A stretch of 40,479 nt of DNA, from the NCBI GenBank assembly GCA_013416795.1, contig RQSC01000033.1:49309-89787 (forward strand), written 5' to 3'. This stretch comes from Prasinococcaceae sp. CCMP 1430. Lineage: Eukaryota > Prasinodermophyta > Palmophyllophyceae > Prasinococcales > Prasinococcaceae. Below the pieces are notes generated by a model, which ran no database searches, had not been told where the DNA came from, and worked only from the letters and a program-made list of their open reading frames with translations. Positions 26,001 through 37,146 of this stretch are shown piece by piece (the stretch's first letter is position 1; every line of letters starts with the position of its first letter). The position numbers and the translations under genes were made by a program.

Positions 26001-29000
26001 CGGCGGCGATCAATGAGGCTGCCGAGGCGCGCGCTCCCGCCGATATCAACGCGGTGCAGGTGCGGTCGCGCGCGTTGCGATGCTCGCCGCGCTGCGCGCG
26101 CTCGCCGGCGGGGGCCAGGCTGACAGCATTGCGTGCTTCTGGCGACGTGCAGCGCACCTTGGATCTGGACGGGCTCGACGCGCGCGCTGCTCCTGCGGCT
26201 GCTGCAGCTGGCCCCTCCACGGCTGCCGGCGGTCCCGCGTCACCGCTGCTTGGCGATGTCGCGACGGCGCTGGCTGGGGGACGGCCCATCACAGAGGGCG
26301 AATTTGACGCATACGTCAAGGCCCTCCGCGAGCAGGTGGTAGACAGGGAGGGCGACAGGGCAAAGGCGCTCGCGGCCAAGTTCCGCGCGCAGGCGGCCGG
26401 CAAGATGCCCATCGAGGGGACGCCCGACTTCGGGAGAAACCCTAGGGGAGCGGCGGCAGCCGCGCAGACCCCCGGCGCTGCCGCGGCCGTGGCGGCGGCT
26501 GGCTCGGCTGGGCCTTCGCGCATCAACAACGGGCCTGCGGCAAAGTCGACTTACGAGCTGGGCATCCGCACGGCCGAGCGCCTCGCAGCTGCGCGTGCGG
26601 CAGTGTCGGTGCCGTACTCGCCGTACTATTCGAAGCCCCGTGCCCGCCACTCGATCGGCGGCGCGATCCTCGGTGGCCGCGGCGCGCTCGGTAGTCCCAG
26701 CGAGGCCGACGATCTGAGCATCCAGCTCGCTGGCGCGAGCGCCAGCGCGCTCGGCAAGCACGCTCGCAGGGTCGAGCAGGCTGAGGCCGCCCCCTCGGCC
26801 AAGCGCCACAAGACCGGTGTGCCGCGCCGCCAGAGCGTCGGCCTGGGTGGGCCCGTGGGGCTCGGGGCATTTGGAGCGGCAAAGAAGGCGCGCGGTACCC
26901 CCGTCGTCACTTCCGACGCGGCCAAGCGCATTCTAGAGACGCTTGACAACCTGGCGTCGCCGTTGGCCGTCGCCGGCTCCCCGACCACCCAGCCACCGCC
27001 GCTGCCGCCCGTGGAGTCGCTCGGCGCGGTCGCGGCTGCGCGCAATGGAAGCGCTGCTGTGACCAGGAAAGTGCTTCCTGAGACGCCACTCCAGCGCCTC
27101 GGGCAGGCGTCGTCAGCCTCCAAGGGCGGCCTTGCGAGGCTTCCGTCGCCCGTCGGCGCGGTGGCGCAGGCATTGCCCGCGACACCGATGTCCGCGGTGA
27201 GTGCTCAGTCTGCTGAGGACATCGCCCGCGCGGCGTCCAAGGCCGCTGCCGAGGCCGTCAAGGCTGCGTCGCAGGTGCCGCTGCCGGCTGACGACCACGA
27301 GGGCGAAGACACGCCGAAGGCGACCAGCCCGCCGGCGGCCACGACCGCACCCGCTGACCAGCCGGCCTTGGGCTCCAGGGAGGCTCCGCCGCTGGCCATC
27401 CAGGGCTTCTCGCCAGTGAAGGCTACCTTTGCTGCCCCTGCTGCCGCAGCGCCGGCGACCCCTGCCAAGGTGTACATCTTCTCAGCGACGGAGCCGTTCG
27501 TAGCGTCCGCTAGCAACGTGCAGGTGGACTTCGTGCCACGCAAGTATACTTTCGGAGAGGGTGCCGTAGATGAGCCCGCCAAGAGCAGAGCGCCCCCCGC
27601 GAAGCCCGAGGCCGCATCTCCTATTGCGCCAGCGCCGAAGGCGTCCTCGCCGGCGGCTGCCCCCTCCGCTGCCCCCGTGACGGGTGGCTGGGGCGCGGCG
27701 TTTTTGCAGAAGAACAAGGCTGATGCCGGTGAGGCTGCAGACGCGGTGCAAAAGGAGATCGAGAAGGCCAAGAAGGCGGACGGCGACGCTCCCGCCAGCA
27801 GCGGCGCGGTCTTCAAGTTTGGCGCGGGTGCGCCCGCTGCTGGTGCGGCCGCGCCAACCACTGGCGGCTTCCTCTTCGGCGCCACTGCCGCCACCAGCGG
27901 CGCCGCGCCCGCCTCCGGTGGCTTGAAGTTCGGCGGCAAGGAGGACGACAAACCGGGCGAGCCAGAGCCCACGAAGAAGGACACCGACACTGCGAAGGCG
28001 GCCGACACAACGCCTGCAGCGAGCGGATGGGGCGATGCGTTCCTTGCCGCCAACAAAAAGAATGCGAGCGAGGCGGCCGATGCAGTTGCCAAGGAGATTG
28101 AGAAAGAGAAGAACAACGCCGGCGGTGCACCCGCGCCCTTCACTTTTGGCAGTGCCGCGACCGCGCCTTCGACCGCTCCGCCCGTGTTTGGCGCTCCAGG
28201 CCCGGCAAAGGAGGAGCCCGCCAGCGACACGGCCGCAAACAAGGCCAGCCTGCCCAAGTTCGGCGAGAGCACCGACGCTCCCGCGGGGGCTGCGCCGAGT
28301 GTGTTCGGCAGCACAGCGCCAGCGTTCGGCGCGCCGATGTTCGGCGCGCCGAAAGGAGACGGCCCGGCGGGTGACGCGGCCAAGGCTGCTGAGCCCGCCG
28401 CGCCTGTTTTCGCCTTCGGTGCGGGCGCTGCGGGCGAGAAGGAGGCCGCGCCTGCGCTCTTTGGCGCCGCGTCGGCCGCTGAGAAGAAGGACGCGCCGCC
28501 CGCGCCGTTCGGGGGAGCACCTGCTGCGGAGAAGAAGGACGTGGCGCCTGCCTCGGCGCCCGCCTTCACGTTCGGTGGCGGCGCTGCGCCGGCAGCTCCC
28601 TCAGCTCCCAAATTCACCTTTGGCTCGGAGTCGGCCAAGGCCGATGCAGCACCTGCAGCACCCTTCGGCGCCGCCCCGTCGGCCGGCGTGTTCGGAAGCG
28701 CGCCTCCTGTGCCTTCGGGAGACAAGCCCGCCGAGCCAGCCGCTGCTGACAAACCGGCCTTCACCTTTGGCGCGCCGAGCGCGGCCGCGCCATCTGAGGA
28801 GAAGAAGGCGGCGGACACGCAGCCTTCGTTCACCTTCGGTGCGGGCGGGGCAGCCGCGTTCACCCCGGTTGCTGCGCCCTCCCCGGCGCCCGGCGCCGGC
28901 GCGAGCTCTGGCGCCCCTGCCTTCACCTTCGGTGCTTCTGCGCCAGTGGCCGCCGGGGCGGCGCCAGCGGCGCCGACGGCGCCGGCGCCGTTCGGAGCGG

Positions 29001-29656
29001 CCGCCGCTACCGACGCGGCGCCGACGGGCTTCGGCACCGCTGCCTCGGCTGCGCCGGCGTTCGGCACAGGCGCTGCGAACCCCTTTGCAAGCGCTGCGTC
29101 CGATGCCGCGCCCGCCTTCGGGTCGGCGGTGGGCACCCCGGCCTTCAACGCGGCCGCGCCTGCAGCGCCCGCGTTTGGCAGCGGTGCGCCCGGCAGTGGC
29201 ATGTTCGGGAACGGCGGCAATGCAGGCAGTGCGGCACCTGCCTTCGGTGGCGGTGCGGCGGCACCGGCGGGCGGATTCGGCGGCGGTGCGCCCGCGGGCG
29301 GGTTCGGCGGCGGTGCGCCTGCAGCTCCGGCTTTCGGCGGCGCGGCGCCTGGGGCACCCGCGTTCGGCAACGCGGCGCCCGCAGCGCCCGCGTTCGGCAA
29401 CGCAGCGCCTGCGGCGCCCGCGTTCGGCAGCGGCGCGCCAGCTGGAGGCATGTTTGGAGCCGGCGCTCAGGCCGGCGCACCCACTGGCGGCTTCGGCGAC
29501 GCTGCCGCGGGCGGCCTCTTCGGCGGGGGTGCGGCGAGCGCCAGCACGGGCAGCCTCGGCGGCATTGGTGGTGAGGGCATGACCATCGGCGCCGGCGGAG
29601 GGGCTGCGCCGAAGCGCAAGGCAATCAGGGGGAAGCGCCCACCCAAGCGCCGGTAG
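26001..29656 (+). CDS. FG-repeat nucleoporin, nuclear-basket type (Nup153/Nup1/Nup136-like), 5' incomplete
   Basis: The main exon is 26153-29656. A preceding exon ending at 26059 (AAAINEAAEARAPADINAVQ) is supported by an acceptor CCTGCAG (25994-26000) and donor CAG|GTGCGG; the 93-nt intron between them is frame-neutral and stop-free. The upstream start exon was not found. N-terminal part: YELGIRTAERLAAARAAVSV, YSPYYSKPRARHSIGGAIL and SDAAKRILETLDNLASPLAV, the last resembling the short motif shared by nuclear-basket Nups. Then FG repeats: FxFG type in the middle (FTFGSAAT, FAFGAGA) and PAFG/GGFG type toward the C-terminus. Twice a WG(A/D)AFL..NK..A.EAADAV.KEIEK module occurs. The basic end KRKAIRGKRPPKRR could bind importins. 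Located at the pore, it is a transport scaffold. Confidence 0.85.
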
Positions 29657-29773
29657 CAGCTCACCCACATGGCCACAGCCGTTGGCAGGTCTCGATCGAA
29701 GCAGCGGCGTCTCTGTAAACCCAAACTTATTGTTACTCTACGTACTCCAATCCGCTGCACGACGGTTGAAGCA

Positions 29774-31102
29774 TCACGCGAGCATGCGCTTGGCGATGAT
29801 CAGGCGCATGACCTCGTTGGTGCCTTCCAGCAGTGTGTGCACGCGCAAGTCGCGCACATAGCGCTCGATCGCGTAGTCCGCCAGAAAGCCATATCCTCCG
29901 TGGAGCTGCAGAGCATCGTTGGCCACCTGATAGCAAGTGTCTGTGGCGAAACGCTTGGCCATGGCGCACGCGGTGGTCTTGCCGGCGTCCTTGCTATCGA
30001 GCGCCTCGGCTGCCGCGCGCACCATGAGGCGGCTCGCCTGCACGCTCGTCTGCATGTCGGCGAGCTTGAACTGTGTGTTCTGGAAGCTCGCTATGGATTT
30101 GCCGAACTGCTTGCGATCGGCCGCGTAATTCTTGGCGGCGCCGACGCAAAAGTCCGCTCCGCCCACCGAGCACGCGGCTATGTTGACGCGCCCGCCGTCG
30201 AGCGCGCTCATGGCAATCCTGAATCCCTCGCCCTCGGCGCCCAGACGCGCGTCCTCGCCTACTCTCACGTCATCCAGCAGCATGGCAGCCGTCGGCTGCG
30301 AATTCCATCCCATTTTCTTTTCATTAGCCCCGAACGACAGCCCGGCGGATCCAGCCTCGACGACAAAGCATGACACGCCCCCGGGGCCATCGCCGCCCGT
30401 GCGTGCCATCACAACGTACAGGTCGGACGCGCCGCCGCCCGATATGAAGGCCTTCGCGCCCGACAGGATGTACCCACCGCCGGCCGCATCGCGCCGCGCG
30501 GACGTCGACAGCGACGCGGCGTCGCTGCCGCTGCCAGGCTCGGTGAGGCAGTACGACGTGAAAGCGTCGAGCTGCGTGACCGCGGGCAGGTAGCGCTCTC
30601 TTTGCTCCGCGCTGCCGTACGTGTCGATGATCCACGCGCACATATTATGAATAGTCAGGTAGGCGGTCGTGCTAACGTCATGCGACGCGAGCTCCTCGAA
30701 CACCACCGCGGCGTCCGCCCGCGACGCACCGAGACCGCCAACATCCTCAGACACGTACATGCCCGCGAAGCCGAGCTCAGCGGCCTTCTTGAGCTGGCCT
30801 TTGGGAAAGTGCTTCTTGGCGTCCCACTCCGCAGCATTGGGGAAGAATTCGGCCGCGCCGAAATGCGCGGCTGCCTCCTTGAATTCGGCCTGCATCTCGG
30901 TGAGGCCGCCCTCGACGCGGTCCGCGCCCGCGCCGGCGCACATGTCGCGCGTCGCCGGCGCGACGCTCGACCCCCGTCGCCCGCCCGCCCTCGCCTTCGG
31001 ACCCGAACCCCGCCTCGGGCCGCCGGTCTGCCCCCCCGTTCCCTCCCCTCTTCCTCCCTCGCGCACGCCGGCGCGCTCGACCGCGGGCATCGCAGGGTGC
31101 AC
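29774..31102 (-). CDS. Isobutyryl-CoA dehydrogenase-like acyl-CoA dehydrogenase (ACAD8)
   Basis: Open frame of 442 residues. The acyl-CoA dehydrogenase fold is full length: FAAAEFF-type N-domain (FPNAAEWDAKKHFPKGQLKK, LGFAGMYVSEDVGGLGASR), middle domain (SYCLTEPGSGSDAASLSTSA, GAKAFISGGGASDLYVVMAR, KKMGWNSQPTAAMLLDDVRV) and C-domain (DGGRVNIAACSVGGADFCV, RKQFGKSIASFQNTQFKLAD, LQLHGGYGFLADYAIERYVR). The catalytic glutamate is in LLEGTNEVMRLII. The match is to mitochondrial IBD, the valine-catabolism enzyme that uses FAD and ETF. The start is doubtful: MHPAMPAVERAGVREGG is not a good mitochondrial presequence, while MLQRAAAAAPAQFAA (ATG 31170, another frame) is, so a short intron or frameshift near 31.0 kb is possible. 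Confidence 0.88.
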   Translation of the reverse strand: MHPAMPAVERAGVREGGRGEGTGGQTGGPRRGSGPKARAGGRRGSSVAPATRDMCAGAGADRVEGGLTEMQAEFKEAAAHFGAAEFFPNAAEWDAKKHFPKGQLKKAAELGFAGMYVSEDVGGLGASRADAAVVFEELASHDVSTTAYLTIHNMCAWIIDTYGSAEQRERYLPAVTQLDAFTSYCLTEPGSGSDAASLSTSARRDAAGGGYILSGAKAFISGGGASDLYVVMARTGGDGPGGVSCFVVEAGSAGLSFGANEKKMGWNSQPTAAMLLDDVRVGEDARLGAEGEGFRIAMSALDGGRVNIAACSVGGADFCVGAAKNYAADRKQFGKSIASFQNTQFKLADMQTSVQASRLMVRAAAEALDSKDAGKTTACAMAKRFATDTCYQVANDALQLHGGYGFLADYAIERYVRDLRVHTLLEGTNEVMRLIIAKRMLA

Positions 31103-31523
31103 GGGGGGGACGCAGAGCCGTTACTCGCCGCAAATTGAGCGGGAGCAGCAGCAGCAGCGCGCTGCAACATCCCGTCACATCCACGCCGCTCCGCATTGGA
31201 CGTTGCCAATGCAGCGCACGCATCGGATGCGGATGCAGCGGGTGCAATCAGTGCTGTGCACTTGCATTGCAGTGGGTGGACAATCAGTCCTCGACCGCAG
31301 CGCACATCCAACGGAGCTGCCGAGTTGGTTAGAAAGCGTTTCTTTGAACTTCGTTATCGTTATTGCGCGCGTAGGTTCGTTCCCCCGATCGGTCTCACGC
31401 CATCGATTCGAACGCATGTGTGCGCGCGCCGCGTGAGGTTTTGGTTTTGCGACAAAAAAAAATGTGTCACACCGCAGCGCGCGCGCAGCATGACGGCAGC
31501 GCCCCTGAGCAGAGGCGACGTCG
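31103..31523. other. Divergent promoter, ACAD8 / TauD dioxygenase
   Basis: Lower-GC core (about 31330-31470) with an A8 run. It may include the true mitochondrial-presequence exon of ACAD8 around 31100-31170. No separate gene. Confidence 0.5.
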
Positions 31524-32685
31524 ATGGTGGGTGCGCGTCCGAGCTTCGACGGCGCGGCGGAGCTACAGCCGCTCGCGCTCGGCGGTGGCCGTGGCGCGGC
31601 GCCGTTCGGGCGGCGCGTTCCGCCCGGCGCATGCCGCCTCGCCGGTCTCGCGCGCGAGCCGTTACCCACCGAAGACGCCCACGCGCTGGTCGAGTCCGTG
31701 TACGAGCACGGCCTTCTTGTGATCCCCAGCCAGGGAGGCATAAGCCCCGAGGATGAAGTGGCGCTCGCGCACCTGTTTCCCCACGATCCTGCGGAGGATC
31801 ATGTTGTGGGCTCGTACACGGGCGGCGCCAGCAAGCAGCACAAGCTCCCGGGCTCGCCCGAAGTGGCGTTGGTGGGGAGCTTCCGGCTACACAAGTACCA
31901 CGGCTTCACGGGCGAGTCGCCCGGCGTGTATAGCGGTTGGGCGCACGGTGACCACGCCTGGCACAACGACGGCTTTGCCGACACGATGCCACCGCCGGAC
32001 ATCACCATCATGCGATGCGTACTCACGCCGCGGCAGGGCGGCGAGACACTCTTTGCGAGCAGGTAGGTGAGCGCGCGCAGCGCGGGTGCCTCCCGCCACG
32101 GCGCGCCCCTTGAACCATCGCTGACTCTCGCCTGAATTCGCCATGCACGATGCCGCCAGTGTCGAAGCCGCCGCTGCAATGCCCGTGAGCGTGCACGGCA
32201 TTGACCCCGAGCGCGTGCGGCTGCGCTACCGCCTCTTCAAAAACAGCAAACGCAAGTCCAACGGCCTCCGCCTGGAGCAGGCGGAGGGCAAGAGGGACAA
32301 CGACGTGAACATGGCGGCCGCCGCGGCGGATGTGTGCCACCCGTTGGTCGTGCGCGAGCCGCGCACTTGCAAGCGCACTCTGGTGGGCACATATCACGTG
32401 GCGTCAGGTTATGTTGTCAAGGCGGATGGCTCGGGGAGCGTCGAGCGTGAGCTAGGCTTCGAGGAGGCCTCCTCGCTCTCCGAGGCGTGCTGGGCGCCGG
32501 GAGTGGCGCCCGACAAGGTCTACGCGCACCTCTGGTCACCCGGCGAGCTGGTGGTGTGGTCCAACCGCCTGATCATACACACAGCAACACCTACAAGCAG
32601 GTACGAGCCCGGCGCACAGCGGCTCATGCACAGGGTCCGACTCCGTGCGCCACTGGCCGAGGCCCCAAGGGCCTGGCGCGAGTGA
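31524..32685 (+). CDS. TauD/TfdA-family Fe(II)/2-oxoglutarate dioxygenase
   Basis: Two exons, 31524-32062 and 32160-32685, with a 97-nt intron (GTAGGTGAG...CGCCAG); 354 residues. The first metal ligands are in HAWHNDGFAD, matching the WHxD motif of TauD. The distal side is NRLIIHTATP...YEPGAQRLMHRVRL, providing the second His and the 2-oxoglutarate-binding Arg. These complete the HxD...H facial triad, so it should be an active oxygenase. A charged insert rich in Lys/Arg (RLFKNSKRKSNGLRLEQ) lies between them. TauD-family enzymes hydroxylate taurine, carnitine precursors, phenoxy acids and others; the substrate is not predictable. It ends 126 bp tail to tail with betaine aldehyde dehydrogenase. 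Start at MVGARPSFDGAAELQPL fits the usual N-terminus. Confidence 0.85.
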
Positions 32686-32811
32686 CGCAGGCCTGCGCGT
32701 CGGCAGCGCACACGGCGGGATGGCACGCCGCAACGTGAGGCATTCGGCTTTGCCTCTCGCGAGGTGTCGAGCTCCTGCGCAGCGAGGGCGAGGCGATCCG
32801 TCCGCAGGATT

Positions 32812-34700
32812 TTACAGCTTCGCGACGGGCTTGTTGTGCGTGTGGTACCAGTCCCACTTCTGCTTGGACGTATATTCGGTGATCTGTTTCGCGGATCGAT
32901 ACTTCTTCAGTGGCTCTGGTCCGAGGTCGCGTCCGTAGCCCGATGCCTTCACGCCTCCCCAAGCCGCCTGGAGACCCGGGTTGCGGGGTCAGCAATCACA
33001 GCGGAAAGCAGAAGCGTCGTCAAGCGTACGGCGCGCCTGTGTGTGAGCACACGTACCTGGCAGAAGCATGGCTGGCTGCAGTTGACCCACGTGATGCCAC
33101 ACCGCATGGCCTGGACGACGCGCCGTGCGCGAGCGGCATCCTCCGTGATGACCGCGCCTGCCAGGCCATACACTGTGTTGTTGGCCGCGCGCACCGCCTC
33201 CTCCTCGCTGCGAAAGGTGCGCACCGATAGCACTGGGCCAAAGATCTCTTCGTTCCATATCTTCGAGGACTCCGGCACGTTCACGAATATGGTTGGCTGC
33301 AACCAGTACCCCGTGGCCGGCATTCCCGCCGGCACGCCGCCTCCACAGAGCAGGCAGATGCCCTCGCGCTTCGCCTCCTCGATGAATCCGAGCACCTTCG
33401 CATACTGCGCTGCGCTCACGATGGGTCCAAGGCGCGACGCGCGCTCGAGCGGGTGCGCGATGTGGATCGCCTCCGCTTCGCGCTTGAGCGCAGCAAGGAA
33501 GGCGGGCGCGATGCGCTCGTGCAGCAGCAGCCGCGACGTTGCTGAGCAGATTTGCCCATTGGTCCACATGCTGCCGAAGAGGGCCCATTGCACCGCGCGT
33601 TCGACGTCCGCGTCGTCGAAGACGATGAGCGATGACTTTCCGCCAAGCTCAAGTGACACCGGCACGACATTTTGTGCAGCGGCCGCAGCGACCATCGCGC
33701 CCGTCCGCCGGCTTCCAGTGAACGCCACGCAGTCCACGTCGGGCGACGCCGCGAGCGCGGCGCCTGCGACGCTGCCGAGGCCGGTCAGTACCGAGAATGC
33801 GCCAGCCGGCAAGCCCGCCTCGGCGAGCAGCGGACCGAGCTCTAGGCACGTCAGTGACGCCACCTCGCTCGGCTTGAGCACCACGCAGCAGCCTGCGGCA
33901 AGCGCGGGCGCGACCTTCCACGTTGCCATTAACAACGGATAATTCCAGGGAGTGACTGAGCCAATCACGGGAAGGAGCATGGCGCGCGGCGAGCAGCCGT
34001 CGTCAGCGCGCGGGCCACAGACAACCGCCAGCACAATGGGATATGAGAGCGCGAGAGGACCGACCGCCGCGCAGGCACAAGCGCACTCACTCGCCGCGAC
34101 GACACCCAGCGGCTCGGAGACCATCTCGGAGGAGAAGTCGCCCCCGTCGTCGCCGAGGTCAAGCTTGATGGTCGCGCTCTCGCTGTCGAGGCGCTCGGCG
34201 TGGTCGGCCATTACGGAGAATACGCCAGCGACGTCGTCAATGTCCCACTCCGCTTCCTCGATGGGCTTGCCCGCATCGACTGCCTCGAGGGCCGCGAGGC
34301 GTGGCTTGTCGCGCGCGACGAGCTCTGCAGCACGGCGCAGCACGGCCGCGCGCCGCGCGCCCGTCGACGCTGGCCATATCCCGTTGCCATTGCCAAACGC
34401 CACACGCGCGGCGGCTACGCACGCCGCCGCGTCGGCCGCGCTGCCAGCCGGCACCGATCCTGCGTGCGCGCCATCGCTCGGGTCGAGCACAGGTAGCCGC
34501 GCCGCGCATGGCCGCCACGCGCCGCCCACCCACAGGCCGCGTTCCGGCACGACGGCGCGCTCGGCACGCCCCGCCGCCGCCGCCATCTCCCGGGCGGCGG
34601 GTTCGGCGCCCTCCCTCAGCCAGCGCGAGGCCGAGGCCGCCTCCTCCGCCCGCTGCGCGCACACAGTGGCGCCGTCCCCCACTTGCTGCTGCCCTGCCAC
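32812..34700 (-). CDS. Betaine aldehyde dehydrogenase-like (ALDH10 type), peroxisomal-type C-terminus
   Basis: Three exons: 34700-34091, 33955-33057 and 32967-32812; 554 residues. The 135-nt intron 1 (GTGAGT...CTCAG) is stop-free and a multiple of three. Removing it joins SEPLGVVAA to ITPWNYPLLMATWKV, as the family requires. Intron 2 is 89 nt. Motifs: TPWNYPLLMATWKVAPALAA, AFTGSRRTGAMVAAAA (NAD binding), VSLELGGKSSLIVFDDA (general-base Glu), MWTNGQICSATSRLLLHE (catalytic Cys) and WNEEIFGPVLSVRTF. Exon 3 gives AAWGGVKASGYGRDLGPEPL and ends NKPVAKL; AKL is a peroxisomal PTS1-type signal, as in plant BADHs ending SKL. The family oxidises betaine aldehyde and aminoaldehydes with NAD. The N-terminus is ~40 residues longer than usual; the true start may be MAAAAGRAERAVV. 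Confidence 0.9.
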
Positions 34701-35120
34701 GCTGGCTGGTTGCCGCCGCGCCGAGGTTACGGTTTTCCCCGATTTTTTGGGGGTGCTGTGATCAGATGGATGGCGCCTGTGGTGTGCACAGAGCGCCGCG
34801 CAGAATGCGGTTTTAGGGTTTCATGGGGTGCACCCTCATTGTGATGGTAGGAGTTTGCCTCCACGTGGGAGGAGGGTTCGCTCCAGAAAAATCGCATGCT
34901 GCGGGCCTGCTTAGGTTAGGGGGGCGCCCGCGTGCATGCGGAACGCACATCAAATGGCATCTGGGGCGCGCGCGCGTGCGCGTGCGCACGCTCGAGAGGG
35001 GCGGGAGGGGGGGCCGGGGGGGGGGGGGGATGGGGTGCTGGCGGCGTCGCCGAGCGCGCGCGCGCGGCGGACGCAGCAGCAAAGGCGGCGGCGGCAAACG
35101 GTGGCGGCGCGGCGGGCGCC
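34701..35120. other. Divergent promoter, BADH / ataxin-2
   Basis: Contains a telo-box-like TTTTAGGGTTT (34811-34821), a related TTAGGTTAGGGG (about 34910-34921) and G-rich runs near 35000-35030. The ataxin-2 reading frame stays open upstream to 34932, so a longer N-terminus is possible. Confidence 0.55.
34811..34821 (+). promoter_or_regulatory. Telo-box-like motif TTTTAGGGTTT
   Basis: TTTTAGGGTTT between two divergent genes, 111 bp upstream of the BADH start (34700) and about 300 bp upstream of the ataxin-2 start. Confidence 0.45.
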
Positions 35121-37026
35121 ATGGAGGAGCGGATGACCTACTTGCTCACCAATATGGTCGGCGAGACCGTCGAGGTCACGGTGCGTGCGCGTGCGCACCC
35201 ACGCGAGCGAGCGAGCGAGGGACGAGCGAGCGAGGGCGCGCGCGCCGGCCCTGTGCCGGTCCGCCACTTCCGCGCCCCCCAAAAATCCTCGGAAATTGGA
35301 TCAAAATTCGCGCGCGCGCGGTGGCGGGGGCGAGGGCAGGGGGCGTCGCGAGCTCTGCGGGCGGCCACCCCGCAGCCGCGCGCGTCGTCCCACTCGTTCT
35401 GAGCTTATGCTGTGACGCAGGCCGAGCGCCCGCGAGTGCGATCCTGCGCGGGCGCAGCGCGGGCGCGAGTGATCGAGCGCACTGCCGGTGCGCGCTGCGC
35501 GCGATTTTTCCACTTTTTTTTTTTGTTGTGGGCCCTGCTGTTGCGTGTGCGCAACTCAACGCAACAGCAGGCCTTTCTGCGAGGCGTGGCGGGCTGCTGT
35601 GTGCTGACCCCGTGATCCTTGCGCTGGCCTCTCTACTGTCGGCCACCGTCTCTCCGGTGCGGTACGGCGCTGCTGCCCTGCTCTGCAGACCGCGGACGGC
35701 AGCAAGTACAGCGGCGTTGTCAGCGCGGCCAATCTCAACAGCAGCACGGCCGACGCGCTGGGCGTGGCGATGCGCATTGTGACGTGCACCTGGGACGGCA
35801 AGAAAGGGGCCGCGCCAGCGCCGCACCGCCCGAAGGAGAGCATGACGGTTGCGGGCGACGATCTCGTCAGGCTCGAGGCGAAGGGGGTGCGCCTGCGCGA
35901 CGACAGCGTTGTCGAGGCCAGCGAGGACGACCTGGGCCTCGGCACAGACGCAGGCATCGCTCGCCGCTCCAAGGCGGGCGAGTACGGCCGTCAGCTCCGG
36001 GCGTGGGACGGCGGCGAGGTCCCAGAGGATCTAACGCTCGAGGCGACGTTCGGTGCTGACAACGGCAAGGCTAAGGGCAAGGGCAAGCGCGGGGGGGCGG
36101 GCGCCGCTGGCTGGGACCAATTCAATGCCAACGCCACCCAGTTTGGTGTGCACACGACCTTCGACGAGAAGCTCTACACCACGGAGCTGCAAACGCCCAT
36201 GACTGAGGAAGATCGTGCGAGGGCGCGCGAGGCGGAGCGACTCGCGCGCGAGATCGAAGGCACCGCCGCCACCAACGTGCACCAACGCGAGGAGCGCGGC
36301 CAGGCGCAGGAGAAGGACTACGAGAACATGGACGAGGAGGATCGCTTCTCGAGCGTCATGGCGGGGCGTACTGGAGGCAAGGCTGCGGGGTTCGACCGCA
36401 CGGCAGCGCCTGCCGGCGGCGCGGCGCAGGGTGGGCAGGCGGCGCCCCCTGCAGCGTCCGCTACTAGCGGCAAGAAGCTCAGCGCGAGCGCGACGGAGTT
36501 CAAGATGAGCGCCGGCGCATCGAGCTTCAAGCCAGGAAATGCGTCAGGCATGTCTGTGACGGCCAAGCTCGCCGTCGCCGCGGCGGTGGCAAAGGCAAAG
36601 GGGCAGGGCAGCGCCGGAGGGCAGCCGGCCGGGCAGGCGCCGCCTGCGTTCCTGCCGGGGGGGGGCTTTGCCGGACCGGGCGCGATCGGTGGCTCAGCAC
36701 CAGGGGGCGTGCCGGGCGTGCCGCCGCATCCGATGATGCCTGGCGCCGTTCCGGGCTTTCAGCCGGGGATGGTCATGCCGGGGATGATTCCGGGGGGTAG
36801 GCCGGCGCCGCTGCCGGGCATGGGGATGCCGGGCGCGCCTGGCATGCCAGGCGGCAGCGTGCCCGGCATGCCTGGCATGCCGCCCCCGCCTATTATGCCT
36901 GGCGTCGTGCCTGGCATGATGCCGGGAATGATGCCGTATGGGATGATGGCACCGGGCGGTGTGCCAATGCCGCAGCAGGCGATGGGGGCGGGCAGGGGAC
37001 GAGGAGCACCGCCGCCGCCAAAATAA
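35121..37026 (+). CDS. Ataxin-2 / Pbp1-like RNA-binding protein (Sm and LsmAD domains)
   Basis: Two exons, 35121-35180 and 35689-37026, with a 508-nt GT-AG intron; 465 residues. The join gives MTYLLTNMVGETVEVT then TADGSKYSGVVSAANLNSST, the Sm-like (SM-ATX) domain (about 1-75). The LsmAD region follows (about 130-200): WDQFNANATQFGVHTTFDEK, LYTTELQTPMTEEDRARAR and AEREIEGTAATNVHQREERG-type sequence. The middle has Lys/Ser low complexity (GKKLSASATEFKMSAGAS). The C-terminus is Met/Pro/Gly-rich (PGMPGMPPPPIMPGVVPGMM), a likely condensate-forming region. Ataxin-2 proteins act in mRNA stability, translation and stress granules. No PAM2 motif was recognised. Convergent with GNA1 (120 bp). Confidence 0.87.
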
Positions 37027-37146
37027 AGCGTGGCTGGTCAGTGGGCCGCGTGTAATCAACTGGCTTTGTACCACCCTGTGTGCGTCCGATTCTCCCACGA
37101 GGAGAGCGCTGCTTGCCAGCGCGCAAAAGATATACGGCATGGGACT

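Noticed and set aside
27205-29451. 748-codon open frame on the minus strand, Pro/Ala/Gly-rich
   Set aside because: Exact antisense shadow of the FG-repeat nucleoporin. GC-rich third positions keep the opposite frame open, and it has no domain.
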